A DNA stretch of 64,000 nt from Acephala macrosclerotiorum (GCA_014904845.1 MU119217.1:1-64000); one strand, 5' to 3'; positions 22,919-34,099 are shown, counted from the first letter of the stretch. Numbers and translations: made by a program. The notes: generated from the letters alone by a model not told the origin.

Positions 22919-24260
22919 CCAACGCCAGCTCGGAATCGATACGAGCTTCTGGGAGATCACCCGGATGATTCGGATGATTGAACGTGTGATATTTAGGAAG
23001 CGGAGGACAGGTAGTAACTAGCTTTGTATCAAAGTCTCTGATAGAGGCTATAGCGTTTTATGTTAGCAATGAATCAATTGAGTATTGTTTTTAAATCGCA
23101 ATCCTGGTTTGTGATGTTGTTCATTTGTGATTTGGTTCTCGTGTTTTACGAGGGAGTTTGGTTTGTTGAGAGGCGTGAATAGGGGCTCTAGCGAGCTTTT
23201 GGTTACCCGCGCTCATATGCTCGCAACTTGATGCTCACGATTTCTATTTAAACTTGACTGAATTAACTTTAGGATTTTAGATAACGGACGTTCTATTGTC
23301 GTATTATCAGGTAATGTGGCTTTGGATGGAGCGAAGTGCGTTGTTGACCGCGTGGTATTGTCTCGCGAAAATTGGGACTTCATGGGCTGAGTCGGGAGGA
23401 TGTTTAAAGTTATAGCAGAACTAGGATTTTCAAGACCAGACTGCATATATTCATTATTGGAAAACGAAGAAGAGGGTATACTAAAATTGATGATGTTCTG
23501 TTGTCTGTTTATGAGGATTATTGACGAAGTAGAGTTGGCTCAGTTGCATCGTCTTGATTTTACTTTAACATTAGCTCCATGCTTCGAGGAACATTGCTAT
23601 CTAGTGGATTTTTTTTGTTGCCTAAGTGAGTGGATCCAGTGAATAGCTTACCATTGTCCTAATTTATTGCTCGGACTTTCCAATTGGTGCATACTACCGA
23701 CCATGCTCATTCTTGAATAGAGATTCTCGGTCAGGAGTTGGTTCCTACCATTGTCCCAGCATTGTAGGGACACGAGCGGAAGCAGTATTTGGTTCATGAT
23801 TCTATCGTTTGTCATTGATATGCCGAAGAAAGTTGCTTCGAAAATTCACCTAGTCTTACCATTATGAGAAAAGGGGCAGCTCGCTAAGCGAGGAAACGTC
23901 GATTCTTCCGTTGCGAACACTTCCTATTGTCACAATACTACGCGAACTTCAACTCTTCCCTATTGTCAAATCTTTACAATGCCTCTAAAATTCCGCTGCC
24001 TCCGAACTCGCGAAGCTCTAGGAGTATATAATCTCCTCTTCCTTCCATCGAACATTTCCTTTCTTCGCCAACTGTCGCCTGAACAAAAGCTATCACACAC
24101 TCCACTCTTCTCTTCTCTTCTCTTCAGCTGCTGGACAGCTCCAAATCTTCACACACAATCAAACAATCTCCTGCCTCTGCCGCTGCTGGACAGCCGCTCC
24201 ACCACACTCACCACACACCACACCTCACACAACCACACACCACCTCACCACCATCAAACA
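22919..24260. other. Intergenic region
   Basis: About 1.3 kb without a supported gene. It is AT-richer than its surroundings around 23400-23640, and ends with a possible TATA element (GAGTATATAATC near 24020) and a CA-rich leader that precede the small basic protein at 24261. Confidence 0.45.
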
Positions 24261-24545
24261 ATGGCCATCACACGGTCCCAATCCCGCGCTGCCGCCACAG
24301 CCAACTCCACCACCCACCGCACCAGAGCAGTCACACGCTCTCAAACCCACGAGGCGAGGAGGAGAGTCAGGTTCGCGCCGCTGCCGTCAACTCCCAACCA
24401 ACCGGTTACTAGAGAGAGGGTTGCAGAGAGGAGGGCGAGGAAGGCGAAGAAGAGGGCGAGGAGAGAGAGAGCGATTGCGGGGGCGGGTTGGAAGGGTGGG
24501 AAGAGGAAGAGGGGGAGGAAGGGTGGGAAGGGAGGGAAAGCTTAG
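24261..24545 (+). CDS. Small highly basic protein
   Basis: This intronless frame of 94 codons starts at an ATG after a CA-rich leader and a TATA-like element about 240 bp upstream. The protein begins MAITRSQSRAAATANS and repeats a TRSQ motif (AVTRSQTHEARRRVRF). It ends in a dense Lys/Arg/Gly tail (KGGKRKRGRKGGKGGKA). It looks like a nuclear or nucleic-acid-binding tail protein, with no domain I can name. The low-complexity tail and small size leave real doubt about whether it is translated. Confidence 0.45.
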   Translation: MAITRSQSRAAATANSTTHRTRAVTRSQTHEARRRVRFAPLPSTPNQPVTRERVAERRARKAKKRARRERAIAGAGWKGGKRKRGRKGGKGGKA

Positions 24546-25051
24546 GGGTGCGGGGTGGGCTGGGGAGGAACAGTGGATGGCAGTTTGGGGAGGAGGAGGG
24601 GAGGGGTGGGATGGGTTTCTTGTTTCTTGTATTTAGATTCGTTGTTGTTCGAGTTTTGATACCCGGTGGAATGGGATTCGCTTGTCTGGTCTGACTTCAA
24701 GACACCAAATACATCTTCTCCTACGTGACTTGACCTTCCATTCAACTACATAAGTGTGTCTGGAAAGTGTTACACTCATTATCCCAGGTATTTGAGGTGA
24801 TTCTCGGACTGTATTTGCGTGCATCTGACAAAATCTCCTGAACTCGAACAAGGATGATTTCGGAGTCTGTCTTTGCGGAAGGTTGTTGGGAGAGCTCTAA
24901 TAAAGAACAATTTCGGTGACCTCGAATACGAATCACATAGACCCGGATGAGAGACAGGAAAACTTTTCCGATCTATGAATCCGATTCTCCGTGAAATTAT
25001 AAATGCGCCAAGCCTTCCTGTCATTTCGTCTTGAACTTTTCTGGTCTACAA
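24546..25051. other. Intergenic region
   Basis: About 0.5 kb, with a G-rich start that continues the composition of the preceding frame. No gene seen. Confidence 0.45.
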
Positions 25052-25723
25052 CCTAAAACATACCCAGCTTTCAGCCAATAAGATTTCCAACGGCGATAAG
25101 AAACCCGTCTTAAGTCAGCCTTCCGCAAGGGACTTCATGGAGTAAGGACCTCCTGATACTACTTCCCATCTACAAGCTAACTTGTCCAGTAAACTTGACC
25201 TCTTCAGCGGCCCAGAGGCCTTGATTGAAGCTGACGGGAAGGGGTATCATTTGCCTAAGACTCTCTTGTGTTGCAACTCCCCCTGTTTTGACTGGGCTTT
25301 CAACGGCGAGTTTAAAGAAGCAACTGAGCAAAATTTGTCCTTCACGAGCTGCTCGCTGGAAAGGTTTAGACTTCTGGTACGCCGTTCTCCTCGAGGTCAG
25401 AGTCATGGACAACTTCACAAGTTGTTCCCAGAGCCTTCAAATGAGAAATTTCTCCGCAATCAAGCATGTGCCAATACTCAAGGGCCATCAGGTTCTATTT
25501 ACGGAAGAATTCTTTTGAGTGTTACATTAATTTCAAGGTTCTGAGTATGGGTGCAATGGCTGTGCTTAAGACACATTGTAGTTCCAGACCGAAATGGATG
25601 AGCTGGGATAGATTCGCGGCAGACCTTCTGAGGGAACTCAATAAGATAGCTGCCAAGAAAAATAGAGAAGCTAGCTATAGCGATTTCACCTCGGATCCTC
25701 TGACGGGTGAGAAATTCAGGTAA
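25052..25723 (+). pseudogene. Decayed BTB/POZ-domain gene, paralogue of the genes at 34.1 and 35.9 kb
   Basis: The order of motifs matches the two intact paralogues. First comes KKPVLSQPSARDFM, then an intron (about 25141-25190, GTAAGG to TCCAG), then KLDLFSGPEALIEADGKGYH, LPKTLLCCNSPCFDWAFNG and FKEATEQNLS. After about 25375 the frame breaks. The central part of the BTB domain and the helical region (RLLVFL.LADRI...LFAQACVKDYL in the paralogue) are missing or scrambled. A recognisable C-terminus returns in another frame at about 25600-25723 (DRFAADLLRELNK and SDPLTGEKFR). No ATG is found in the first exon frame before an upstream stop. I read it as a truncated, frameshifted relic. Confidence 0.75.
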
Positions 25724-26114
25724 TGGGATGCACAATCTTTTTCTCTGCTCAGCTTGGGGATTTGGAAAACGGGGGTCAGGTAGTTTAGTCGTACACCTGG
25801 AGAAGAGTGGGTGGATCTGGGTTACACAAGTGGAATCGTATAGAGGTTGATTCCACATGGAGCGACAATGTGGTGGCATCTTGGGGTAGGAAATCAAAGT
25901 GGAACTTGTATGGTATTAGCACAAACAATAGTGTGTTGCTCCAGCTTAATGAAGAGTTAGATGCATCTTGGATTTCTTTGCGCTTGGCTGATGATGACGA
26001 GCAGAAGAGGTAATGACAAAACGTTAAAAACAAGAATGCGCAATCCTTATTCGTGCACCGAGCCGGTCCTCCAGGCCACCCCCAAAGTAAAGGGAATGAT
26101 ATAGACATAAGACT
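25724..26114. other. Intergenic region
   Basis: Short gap between the BTB relic and the 3' end of the HET-domain gene. Small open frames exist but none has a supported start or homology. Confidence 0.4.
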
Positions 26115-29100
26115 TCATGCAAGCAAGACCTCTTCCGTGCTCTTGTACAAGCCCATCCACGCCTCAAAAATAACCTTCCCAACCCCAATCCTTCTCGCAT
26201 ACCTTCCTTCTTTCTCTCTTTCTATCGCAATTAAATTAACAGTCGACCACAAAAATTTTGGTCTCTTCTCCCCCTTCTTAGCTTTGAACAACGCTTCAAA
26301 GAACGCCGTCGCAGGAAGCTGCTCCAACATTCCTCCCTCTCCATTCTCATTCTCACTTCTACTCGCAATCTTCTTCTTGGCTGGTATCAAGAGCCGCAAA
26401 GTTTCCTCGGCATTGGTCTTCCAGCTCACCAATGTCTTTGCTTTAGGAAGCTTGGCAGCGTCGAATGTCCAGCGCGGGATGTGCTCTTCTGCAATCGCCG
26501 CGACGCCAAGCGAAAGCCCCCCTACCAACTTATTAGCATTGTAAAAAGTCAAGATTTGGGAGGTAACTCCGGAGGTGGGAGCTGTCTTGGGAGCTGAGGC
26601 ATAGAGCAAACAAGCGCGATTCGCCTGCATGCAGGCTCCTGAGACAGCTCCCAGCTCCGGAGCTCCCATACAAGAAAGCAGTAAATTAGTATAGAAATAA
26701 AACGTACAACAGATTGTGATGAATTCAAAAGGTTGCCTGCGACCTTTCCGAGCATATTCGAGGGTGGTGTATACTTCTCCTACACAAAGATTGTCGGAAT
26801 CGAGAAGTTCGAAGATGCTGGATTCGTTTTCGTCGGTGGGTTCGTGGGTGTGTAGACAAGATCCGATTGAGAAGCGTACCACGACTGTTTGCATTGACAG
26901 GAGAGGAATGCGTGTTCTGGCTGCAAGCTTTTTGTTGTAGTATCGGCCTTCGGGAGAGATTGAGCGAGACTTCGACTCGTTCAGTGATTTGAGCTTATTG
27001 ATTGAGTCTGAGGATTTATTCTCTTCTTGCAAGAAAGTTGAAAGCGCGAAGGTCTCGCCGCAGTTTAAGATGGTAGCGGAGCCATCAGCGCAGAGAACCA
27101 TGTCTTTAACGGTGTGGTCGCGGAACAAAAGAGGCCAGCCGAAGCAGCTGGACATGTTCATGGTTGCTTTGCCAAGGATACTCATTGTGCTCCAATCTCG
27201 TGGCGGACGTGGTGGCCTAGGAGGTGTGTATGAAGATGGCGTAGATGACGATGGCGCGGATGAAGAAGAGGATGAAGACGTCCAGGAAGTGTCCGTGTAC
27301 GATGAATCGCTTGAAGTGGACGAGCCCTCCCCGGCTCCTTGAGCCATAGCACCGAGGACGTGACCAACGCCCACCATAAGGTTCCGAAGCGTTATCATGA
27401 TCGCACGAAGCATACGAACGTCTAAAACGTCGTATGAAATACCTCTGCCAACCTGCCAACTTGCCCATGTCCAAGATGGTAGTTCATGGTTTGTTCGTAC
27501 GTGGTGTGACCCGGGTTCGGGGTACCATAGTAGTGCTTGCAGAAAGTACGCCGAAGGAAGGCCAAAATGGAATTCTCCGGAATCTGGTTGTAATGTGCGA
27601 AATACACCGCCGATGGCGATGAGAGTGTCGTCTGGCTTTGTCAAAGTCCGCTGGGTATACTCTCGAACTGCCATGGCATAGTCAGGAAACATTCCAAGAT
27701 AATTCCATTGGTCGTCGACATTCAATTGCGGAATAACCATTTTGAGCAACGTGGATTTCCCATCGGGGGCATAGTGTGGCCGATCAGCTGCCCACCGGTA
27801 CTTCGCTTTGCGTGCCTCGATGCTTTTTGATAGTCTTCCGGTTTCCGTGATGATTTCTTCGGTCCAAATTGCTTCTGAGCACTTATAGTAGACTTGGGAC
27901 TCAGTGAAGAGTAAAAGTCTCTTGGCCAGAATTTTTTCTTGAAAGGTCCAGCCTCGAGTGTTCCATATAAGAGATTTTGAGCCCTCAAGCTCGGAGAATG
28001 AAGGGGACATTGTTGCGAGCTGCAAGCCTTTGATATTTTCTGAGTGTTGTACTTTTCGTCTTGTACTGATGCCCGGGATTCCCGAGTCTGCGTGCCGACC
28101 GGAGGCTGCTGCAATGGTGAGCGTCGAGCAATTATAGACTGCATCCATTTTGTCGAGATGTCGTTTCTTCTCCTCGGGTGGATCATCTTGAATGATGCAA
28201 AGAGCATCAACCCACAGGTATCGGAACCCAAGAGCCAAAGTCAACCAAATGGCATCTTCGATAGTGTTGGGCAGAAGTTCTGATAGTGGAGTAAATTCTA
28301 TATCGTCTTTGAATTGTATGTCCGCCCTATTGGTCACCACCGGCTTCATCCCGGATTCGCGCTCCATATCTTCAGTCCCCCAGACACTACAACGAGTCAT
28401 TATAGGCTTTTTCGTCAGAGAAAAGGCGAGCAGGATGAAACCCGCTCAGAAGCTCCTCGACAGCAGAAAGGAAAAGGCGAAACAAAGAAAAAGGGTAGAT
28501 TACTAGCTAAGCGTGAGATAGTGGAGTCCTTTTGGATCTGGTGCTTTAACAATCGCCCTTTTTCTTACATCGATGAGTCTCAATTTATATGGCAAGCGTC
28601 GACCAGCTATTCCATCTTCCTCGCAGGTATTTTCGTGCCACGTCTTACACCTTCTAAGCCATGACTTCAAGAGACGAACATCGACTGTTTCTCGGTCTAT
28701 AGTGCGGCCAAAGAATTGCCGCTCTTCTTTCGGTAGCTGCCGAGGCACCAGGTATTGGAGATAGGCTTTGGTCAGTTGGTCTTCAACGGTGACAACGAAA
28801 CGATGTGCTACATCTCGGCAGTCCTTTGCCCTGGACCTCAAATCCAACATGTTGGAGTAAGCGTCTGACTTGAGACGATCATGAGGTGAAATTTCAATTC
28901 CGAGCTCCCAACTTTCAAGATTGTTCAAAATGATCTCGTCGTTTGGATGTATCAATGACTGGCTGGAATTCTCCCGAAGAGCGACAACCACTAGGCGGCA
29001 AAAGGGACAGAACGGATTTTGAACAATTCTTCTCCATGCCCCCAGCGGGACATCGCGGGACATCTTGTGGAACAAATAACGATCGAAATCAATAGCATTA

Positions 29101-29255
29101 CACACATCGCAAAGTTCGCTCTCAGACAGTGGGGGTTGACCGCGGTATATTCGCCATTTTGGGAAAGGTGGATACAAATTCATGCTGAACAATTGAGGAA
29201 GACGATTGAATTGATGGGGCTTGGATGTTGGAGTGTTCTTATGGGGGCCTTTCAT
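26115..29255 (-). CDS. HET-domain (heterokaryon incompatibility) protein
   Basis: HET-domain proteins trigger cell death after fusion of genetically different hyphae. Exons 29255-28504, 28386-26708 and 26521-26115 give 945 residues. The N-terminal part has a Cys-rich block (SESELCDVCNAIDF and NPFCPFCRLVVVAL). The HET domain begins at the first splice junction, where LHYLTLS joins YVWGTED exactly as the family requires. It continues with ALCIIQDDPPEEKKRHLDKM, VYNCSTLTIAAASG and RGWTFQEKILAKRLLLF. A Ser/Thr-rich stretch encoded near 27220-27310 separates it from the C-terminal module ending STVNLIAIEREKEGRYARR. The second intron (26522-26707, 186 bp) is inferred. It has GTACGT, GCTAATAA and GTAG signals and a long inverted repeat, but it is a multiple of three and stop-free, so it could also be translated. 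The first intron (28387-28503) is 117 bp. Confidence 0.88.
26522..26707 (-). repeat. Inverted-repeat element within a HET-gene intron
   Basis: Arms at 26558-26594 and 26635-26667 are near-perfect inverted copies. The left begins GGGAGGTAACTCCGGAGG; the right ends CAGCTCCGGAGCTCCC. They surround a short loop containing the palindrome GCCTGCATGCAGGC. On the minus strand the element lies just after the donor, and related sequence is found in the ADE8 and CDF introns. Confidence 0.75.
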
Positions 29256-29628
29256 GACGAGGCTGCCATTTTGCCCAGAACGCCCGATGGTGGCGTACGG
29301 GTGGTCTGCCTAGGAGCTCCCGAGGTTCGCACGCAGACCGAAATGCGCAACTATGATTCGTAGTAAATAACTGCTAAGACAGAGCGTGCTGTTTATTTAC
29401 AGCAGTTGATTAGTTTGTAGTTAGTGGCAAGACTAGTCCCTTTCGGATCTTTACCCCGTAGTTTATCGGCAACAAGTTGGACGCTGAGCCACAAATCAAT
29501 CGCGGGCGATGGGGATGAGAGAAGGGACCCGCTCGAAACTGAACTCGCCGGTTTGAAGGCAGGAAAGAAAATTCGGGAAATTTGAGCTTCTTGTTTGATA
29601 GTACAGATTCCTTCCGTTGAACTCTATA
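29256..29628. other. Upstream region of the HET-domain gene
   Basis: This should contain the HET gene promoter. I see no other feature before the repeat that starts at 29629. Confidence 0.4.
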
Positions 29629-29945
29629 TGCCTTTGACGATAGTTAAAAGTATCCTACTAAGGAAAAAAAAATTCACATAGAGGTTACGTAATAACACGT
29701 GAAAATTTAGTTCATTTAAATCACGTTTTTGCGCCGGGGTTTTGCCAAGAAACACCAAAATGTGTCGCTTTTAGCATTTAGCGCTCCCCGTAAAACTCCA
29801 TGTAGGGGGGTTGTAGGGGGAGAACGCCCCTACTCGCGCCGGCAGAGCCGGTGCGAATAAAAAATCTATAAATTAAAAGTTTTATATCATTTCAAGTCGT
29901 CAAAAGCAGGGCATGGCGTGAGGTACGAGGGACATCCCACTATTC
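29629..29945 (-). mobile_element. Dispersed repeat copy 2 (MITE-like), inverted relative to copy 1
   Basis: This is the reverse-complement match of 16134-16466. Its inverted repeats are TGCCTTTGACGATAGTT at 29629-29645 and AGTCGTCAAAAGCA ending at 29908. A further about 37 bp, up to CCCACTATT at 29945, also match copy 1 outside that repeat. Differences between copies are mostly C/T and G/A transitions (for example GACGTCCC versus GATGTCCC), which fits methylation-driven decay or RIP-like mutation. No coding capacity. Confidence 0.8.
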
Positions 29946-30110
29946 CTTTCACAATGTGTCGCCAGGCAATATACATGATTGATCACATGAGATGTCAGTG
30001 TGCGTATATTTCCGAGCCCAGCTCTGGATTGAATAAGACCTGAACTACCGTACTGAGAATCTACATCGGAAAACCGAAAAGGCCTTCTCCCGAAATGAAG
30101 TTTCCTCCGC
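29946..30110. other. Short gap between repeat and next gene
   Basis: This is the 3' flank of the unrecognised minus-strand gene. No feature seen. Confidence 0.35.
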
Positions 30111-31144
30111 CTATTCCGTACCCTTATGGTTTCCACTCTTGGTTCCATCTCTACCTTTAAATTTGTGAAGGGGATTGCTTCTTGCGAGTCCATGATACTC
30201 AATATTTTCTAGTCCCCAAGGGACCAGATCCTTGATCTCTGGCTCCCATTCTTCGTCAGCAGCCCCTAGCCATGTCATAAGAACTATCCTCGCCAATTTT
30301 ACCAGAACCAGGTCATTCATAACCTCGTCTTTAGAGCCATTCTTGAATGGCACTACGAACAGTGTAACGAATTCTCCGTCTGGAGTCAAATCAAGGCGTG
30401 TGATTTTAGATATCAGTGCCTTGTCTTGCAGCCCATACGATGGAGAAGCGATGGAAAAAAGCCAATGGCCTCTGTTTGCCCTCAAACTACCAGAATATCC
30501 GCAGACCGAGTCGATAAACAGGTAGCCCGTCTTCCGGGCAGAGACTTGCTTCCCTTTTGGTTTAAAGCACGATGCAGATACCCCGCCATCGATTGTATCT
30601 GGCCATGATAGCGACTTCAGTCGAGCAAGGGTCGGGGGCTCTGGTGATACAAGTATCAATTTAACGTTCGTTGGTATATGTTCGGCAATCCGGGAAAGCC
30701 ATACGCCAGTGCTCACGCTTGAAATTCTATCTTCCCAGCGCGCAAACTTTCGAGAGATTATTAATCCTTCCCATATTTTCGACAACCACGAGTAGAAGAT
30801 TGCTTCTTCCGCCAGCGAAAGAGGTTGTAGACCCTTATCTTGACCTCCTAGTTTGACGCTATTGATAGGGAGTTCAGGCTTAGGTTTCTGGTGGCTTGAA
30901 GGGAGTTCCGGCGAGTTCGTTGTGCGACTTCGAATTCTGTTGCCGATGTGATGACAGGTTGAGGGGTCGAGGGAACGTTCACGGTTGGGAAAGCTATCTT
31001 GAATATATGGCGGATGCTTTTCTAAGTATTAGCATAACTTAGGAGGAAAATAAGTAGGGGACGTTGATGCAAACCTTTTGCCCAGAGGAACTCCAGCCCC
31101 TGCGCACCCTCCCCGCGGATCTGACAGTATGCCACACAGCACGC
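30111..31144 (-). CDS. Hypothetical protein, 5' end unresolved
   Basis: I do not recognise this protein. A long open exon, 31021-30111, joins in phase to a short upstream exon, 31144-31075 (CCVAYCQIRGEGAQGLEFLW), through a 53-bp intron. That intron has a weak GTTTGC donor but an excellent GCTAAT...CTTAG end. The main exon starts KHPPYIQDSFPNRERSLDPS, then has a basic/Pro linker. A probable folded domain of about 220 residues follows: LSLAEEAIFYSWLSKIWEGL, WLSRIAEHIPTNVKLILVSP and ITRLDLTPDGEFVTLFVVPF. The tail is basic (KFKGRDGTKSGNHKGTE). No start codon is found in the upstream exon, so at least one more exon is missing; the ATG at 31265 does not connect in phase. It could be the remnant of a larger gene. 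Confidence 0.5.
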
Positions 31145-31716
31145 CTAGCCAGCCTGGGCATATTCGGAGCCGTTGATGGTGAAGCTCAGCAAAACGTGAA
31201 GAGTCCCGGTCCAGGTATAAAAATTGTGAGCTGCGCAGTGCTTGGTACTTGATTGACAGTCCCATGGTGCAAAGGAAACATTGTACTGAGTGCCTAAGAA
31301 GGCTTTATAATGTTCCTCCATGATTGCGGCTCTTGACGTTGATGCAATCCTTTGTTTTGGTGAGCAGACTGTATGAGGCGTGAGATAAGTCAGCCGCTAA
31401 TGGTGGGTGTGGTCAGAACGAACTAAATTAGAATCCAGGTTTTGCTTCAAGATCGCTTCCAGGGACTGGTTGGATAGGAGCTGAATTGAGAGGTAAAAGA
31501 CTGTACTTTGAGCACAACTCTACGGACACCAATAACAGACCATCGAAGGCACAATCTCACAGATTCTATTATTGTATTGCTATTTTCGCTGCTGTAAGGC
31601 AAGAATCCCATAGCCATCAACAACGGACTTGTTACATCAAGGTGCTGTAATCAAGCGTTGCTCAATACCTCCTCAGCCTAGGTCGCGCTATGAAACTTGC
31701 ATCTGCAAGCCACAGT
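31145..31716. other. Intergenic / possible upstream exons
   Basis: This may hold the missing first exon of the gene at 30111-31144 and the 3' end of the gene at 31717. Neither could be fixed from the sequence. Confidence 0.35.
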
Positions 31717-32395
31717 TTACCTATGACCAGCGCCAGTAGCAACTACCATCTGCATTGAGATACTCAGCATCGAGATAACCATTTGACGTCCTAGTTCAAG
31801 CCTTTGCAGCACCAGCTTCAGCTTCTCCAGTACCTGGTATCCTCTCTGCAGCAACAAACTCTGCTGCTGACGCACTAATTCCAAGCGTCGAAGCATCTCC
31901 GATAGCTCCTCCCGCATTGGCACCTGTGCCAGCCGGCATTCCTTCGATAGAGCCGCCAGCTGTGGCAGACACTGGTATATCGTTGATACTCGCTCGCGTA
32001 GGCTCAAGATCGGTAGGATTTGGAGCTCGAGCTCTCGAATAGCGCACTCAGCAATATAGACTTCTGAGTTCGTAGCTGCAATCAGGCGGTTCAAGCTGAA
32101 GGTCAAATCTAAGGGGAGAAATTGTCAGTCTGGTCGTTTTGTGGATAGAGCTGGAGCGGTTTGAAGGGGGGGTATTGTGCGTACATGTAGAGAGAATTGC
32201 TAGTGGAAGGGCTGGAATTGGTAGTCCAGCTGCTATGCCGTTGTCTATATGTCGGACGGAGTGATGTCCAGGTGATGGAGGTCCCTGCAAATATATTGCG
32301 TCTGCGAAGGTGAGGGGGTCTCCTGTGCTTGGGAGGAAATAGGCGTGAATAATGTCGCCATGAACATCGCAAACAATGAGTTCGATAAAACGCAT
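31717..32395 (-). CDS. Hypothetical coiled-coil protein
   Basis: Two exons (32395-32185, 32108-31717) joined by a 76-bp intron (GTACGC to CCTTAG) give 200 residues in phase. The protein begins MRFIELIVCDVHGDIIHAYF. After the splice it has a long helical stretch, SLNRLIAATNSEVYIAECAI then SEMLRRLELVRQQQSLLLQR, that looks like a coiled coil. I know no family for it. A second open frame over the same DNA (31796-32047) has Ala/Gly-rich composition and is probably a shadow. Confidence 0.5.
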
Positions 32396-34099
32396 TGTGT
32401 CGGAAGCTGGAAAGAGGCTCGTGATGGTCGAGGAGAGTCTGCAGGAAGTAAACCGATTCTAGAGCGGATGACGACTATCAGGTGTATTTTGAAGGCTGTA
32501 TTAGATCGAACAGAGCAGCACCTACCTTGCCTTTTATAGTTTTCTAATCCGCCATAGAATAAGAGGGCAGCTTCTACCAAAACCCAACTCCATTGCCTTA
32601 TTAGGACTGTTTGCTGAGCAAAAGCTTCGTGCATCGGGTGTAGTCGACTTACGTCCTCGGCGGACAGGGGTAAGATGGCTGAACCCCTCCCTCCAGCCCA
32701 TCGCGTGCGACCACTAACCCAAAACGCTTCAAAAGGATAGCCTCGCAAGCAAACGACTGTGGAACCCACCCAAGACCCAACCCAAAGACGACCCACCCAG
32801 ATCATCCATCGTCCAGATCATCCATCATCCAGATCATCCATCATCCAGATCATCCATCATCCAGATCACCCAGGTCACCTAGATCATCCGGATCCACCAG
32901 GTCAAGTCGCATCATAATCAATTCCACTCAAGGTACCGTGGAGACCGCAATACGGTGGCAGAATATTCGGCTGGCTATTCGTGCTCCTCGAGAAATAACT
33001 TTTGGGGTACCAAAATTAGTATCACGAACTACGACCAATTACACCTAACAATAGCACCTGTTCATGAGTCTGTTTTATAGCATTTTTGGACTCTTTGCCC
33101 TGTTTTCTGGCGTTTATGCTGTCTCTGCTAGTCACTGCCAGCGGTACAAGTACGAATTGATCCTACGCGCAACTGCCGAGAGCTGGTCTCCGATAAAAAG
33201 CACCGCATCATCTTCATTTTGCTATATGCCATGCACCTCCAAGCAATTTCCAGTCAAGTGACTTGACCTCATTAGATTTGCCAAAGAATTCTCTCTTCAA
33301 ATCAACAAAAGCTCCCCGAATTTCGAACAAGTATATATCTTAGCCAATGTATTCAAGTCCAAAATCACGATTGACCTTTAAGACAAATGCTCGATCCTCT
33401 ACCAACAGCCGTTCTGACCTGCAATTCAACTTTCTTCGAGAAGGGATTCAATGGTGCTCGCAAAACAATTCTTAAAAGAACGAAGAAACGAGATTGAAGG
33501 ATTCTTGTTTTCAATACGGGTATGTTCTCCCGAGAGTCGGATCGTAAAGTGAATGAAGGCAACAAGTCTAGGTAGAACAGCTTTGAATACAACGTGAAAC
33601 ACTTATGATATCCCTGCAGGGAGTGTACTTTCTACTGAATTTGTTAGGCATGAGGGTTTCATCTTCACGGAGTAGTATTTCCTTTTCGACTTTGGATTTT
33701 GCGGCACAGGCGTGAAGAACTTCCCGAACATAACCATAATCGGCAGGTTGCGCTTCGAAGGTGAGCTCCGCAGGTTCTTTTGGTTGGTGGGAGGATAAAC
33801 TCACCAAACTTCGCGCTTCGTCACCTCGATTTCCTGAACTCAACAACATCGAATTTTCCCCGCGAATCGCGCGATACTTTCAGTCAAAGTAATCGCCGAG
33901 AGCCTCAGTTGACCTTTAGTTCAGCTTGACGCTTTGCGGGAGCAACGCTTCTTCTAAAGCCAGACAAGGTCGGAACATTCAAAATTCGGCATTTCCAGGT
34001 AGGTTGAATCCTGCGCCTGACCCCATCTGTTCGAAGATGAGCGCTAAATTCAATGGCTAGAAACTCGCAGGGTATTCAGAAAAAAAACTTTCCTACGCC
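32396..34099. other. Gene-poor region with minisatellite
   Basis: This contains a 16-bp minisatellite (32797-32869). Two weak coding candidates were seen. A 65-codon + strand frame at 33064 starts MSLFYSIFGLFALFSGVYAV and resembles a signal peptide. Minus-strand frames at 33849-33568 (containing QPADYGYVREVLHACAAKSK) and 33592-33365 might be exons of one small gene. Neither has enough support to be called. Confidence 0.4.
32797..32869. repeat. 16-bp minisatellite
   Basis: Just over four tandem copies of CCAGATCATCCATCAT; the first differs by one base (CATCGT), and the array decays into CCAGATCACCCAGGT and further variants up to about 32905. Non-coding. Confidence 0.85.

Noticed and set aside
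32797..32905. Regular 16-bp spacing considered as a CRISPR-like array
   Set aside because: The units abut without unique spacers; this is a eukaryotic minisatellite.
33064..33261. Possible small secreted Cys-containing protein (65 codons)
   Set aside because: The hydrophobic start is suggestive, but there is no homology, only four Cys and no supporting promoter or intron evidence.
33365..33849. Possible two-exon small gene on the minus strand
   Set aside because: The first block (QPADYGYVREVLHACAAKSK) has coding character, but I could not connect the two blocks with a convincing intron and found no family.
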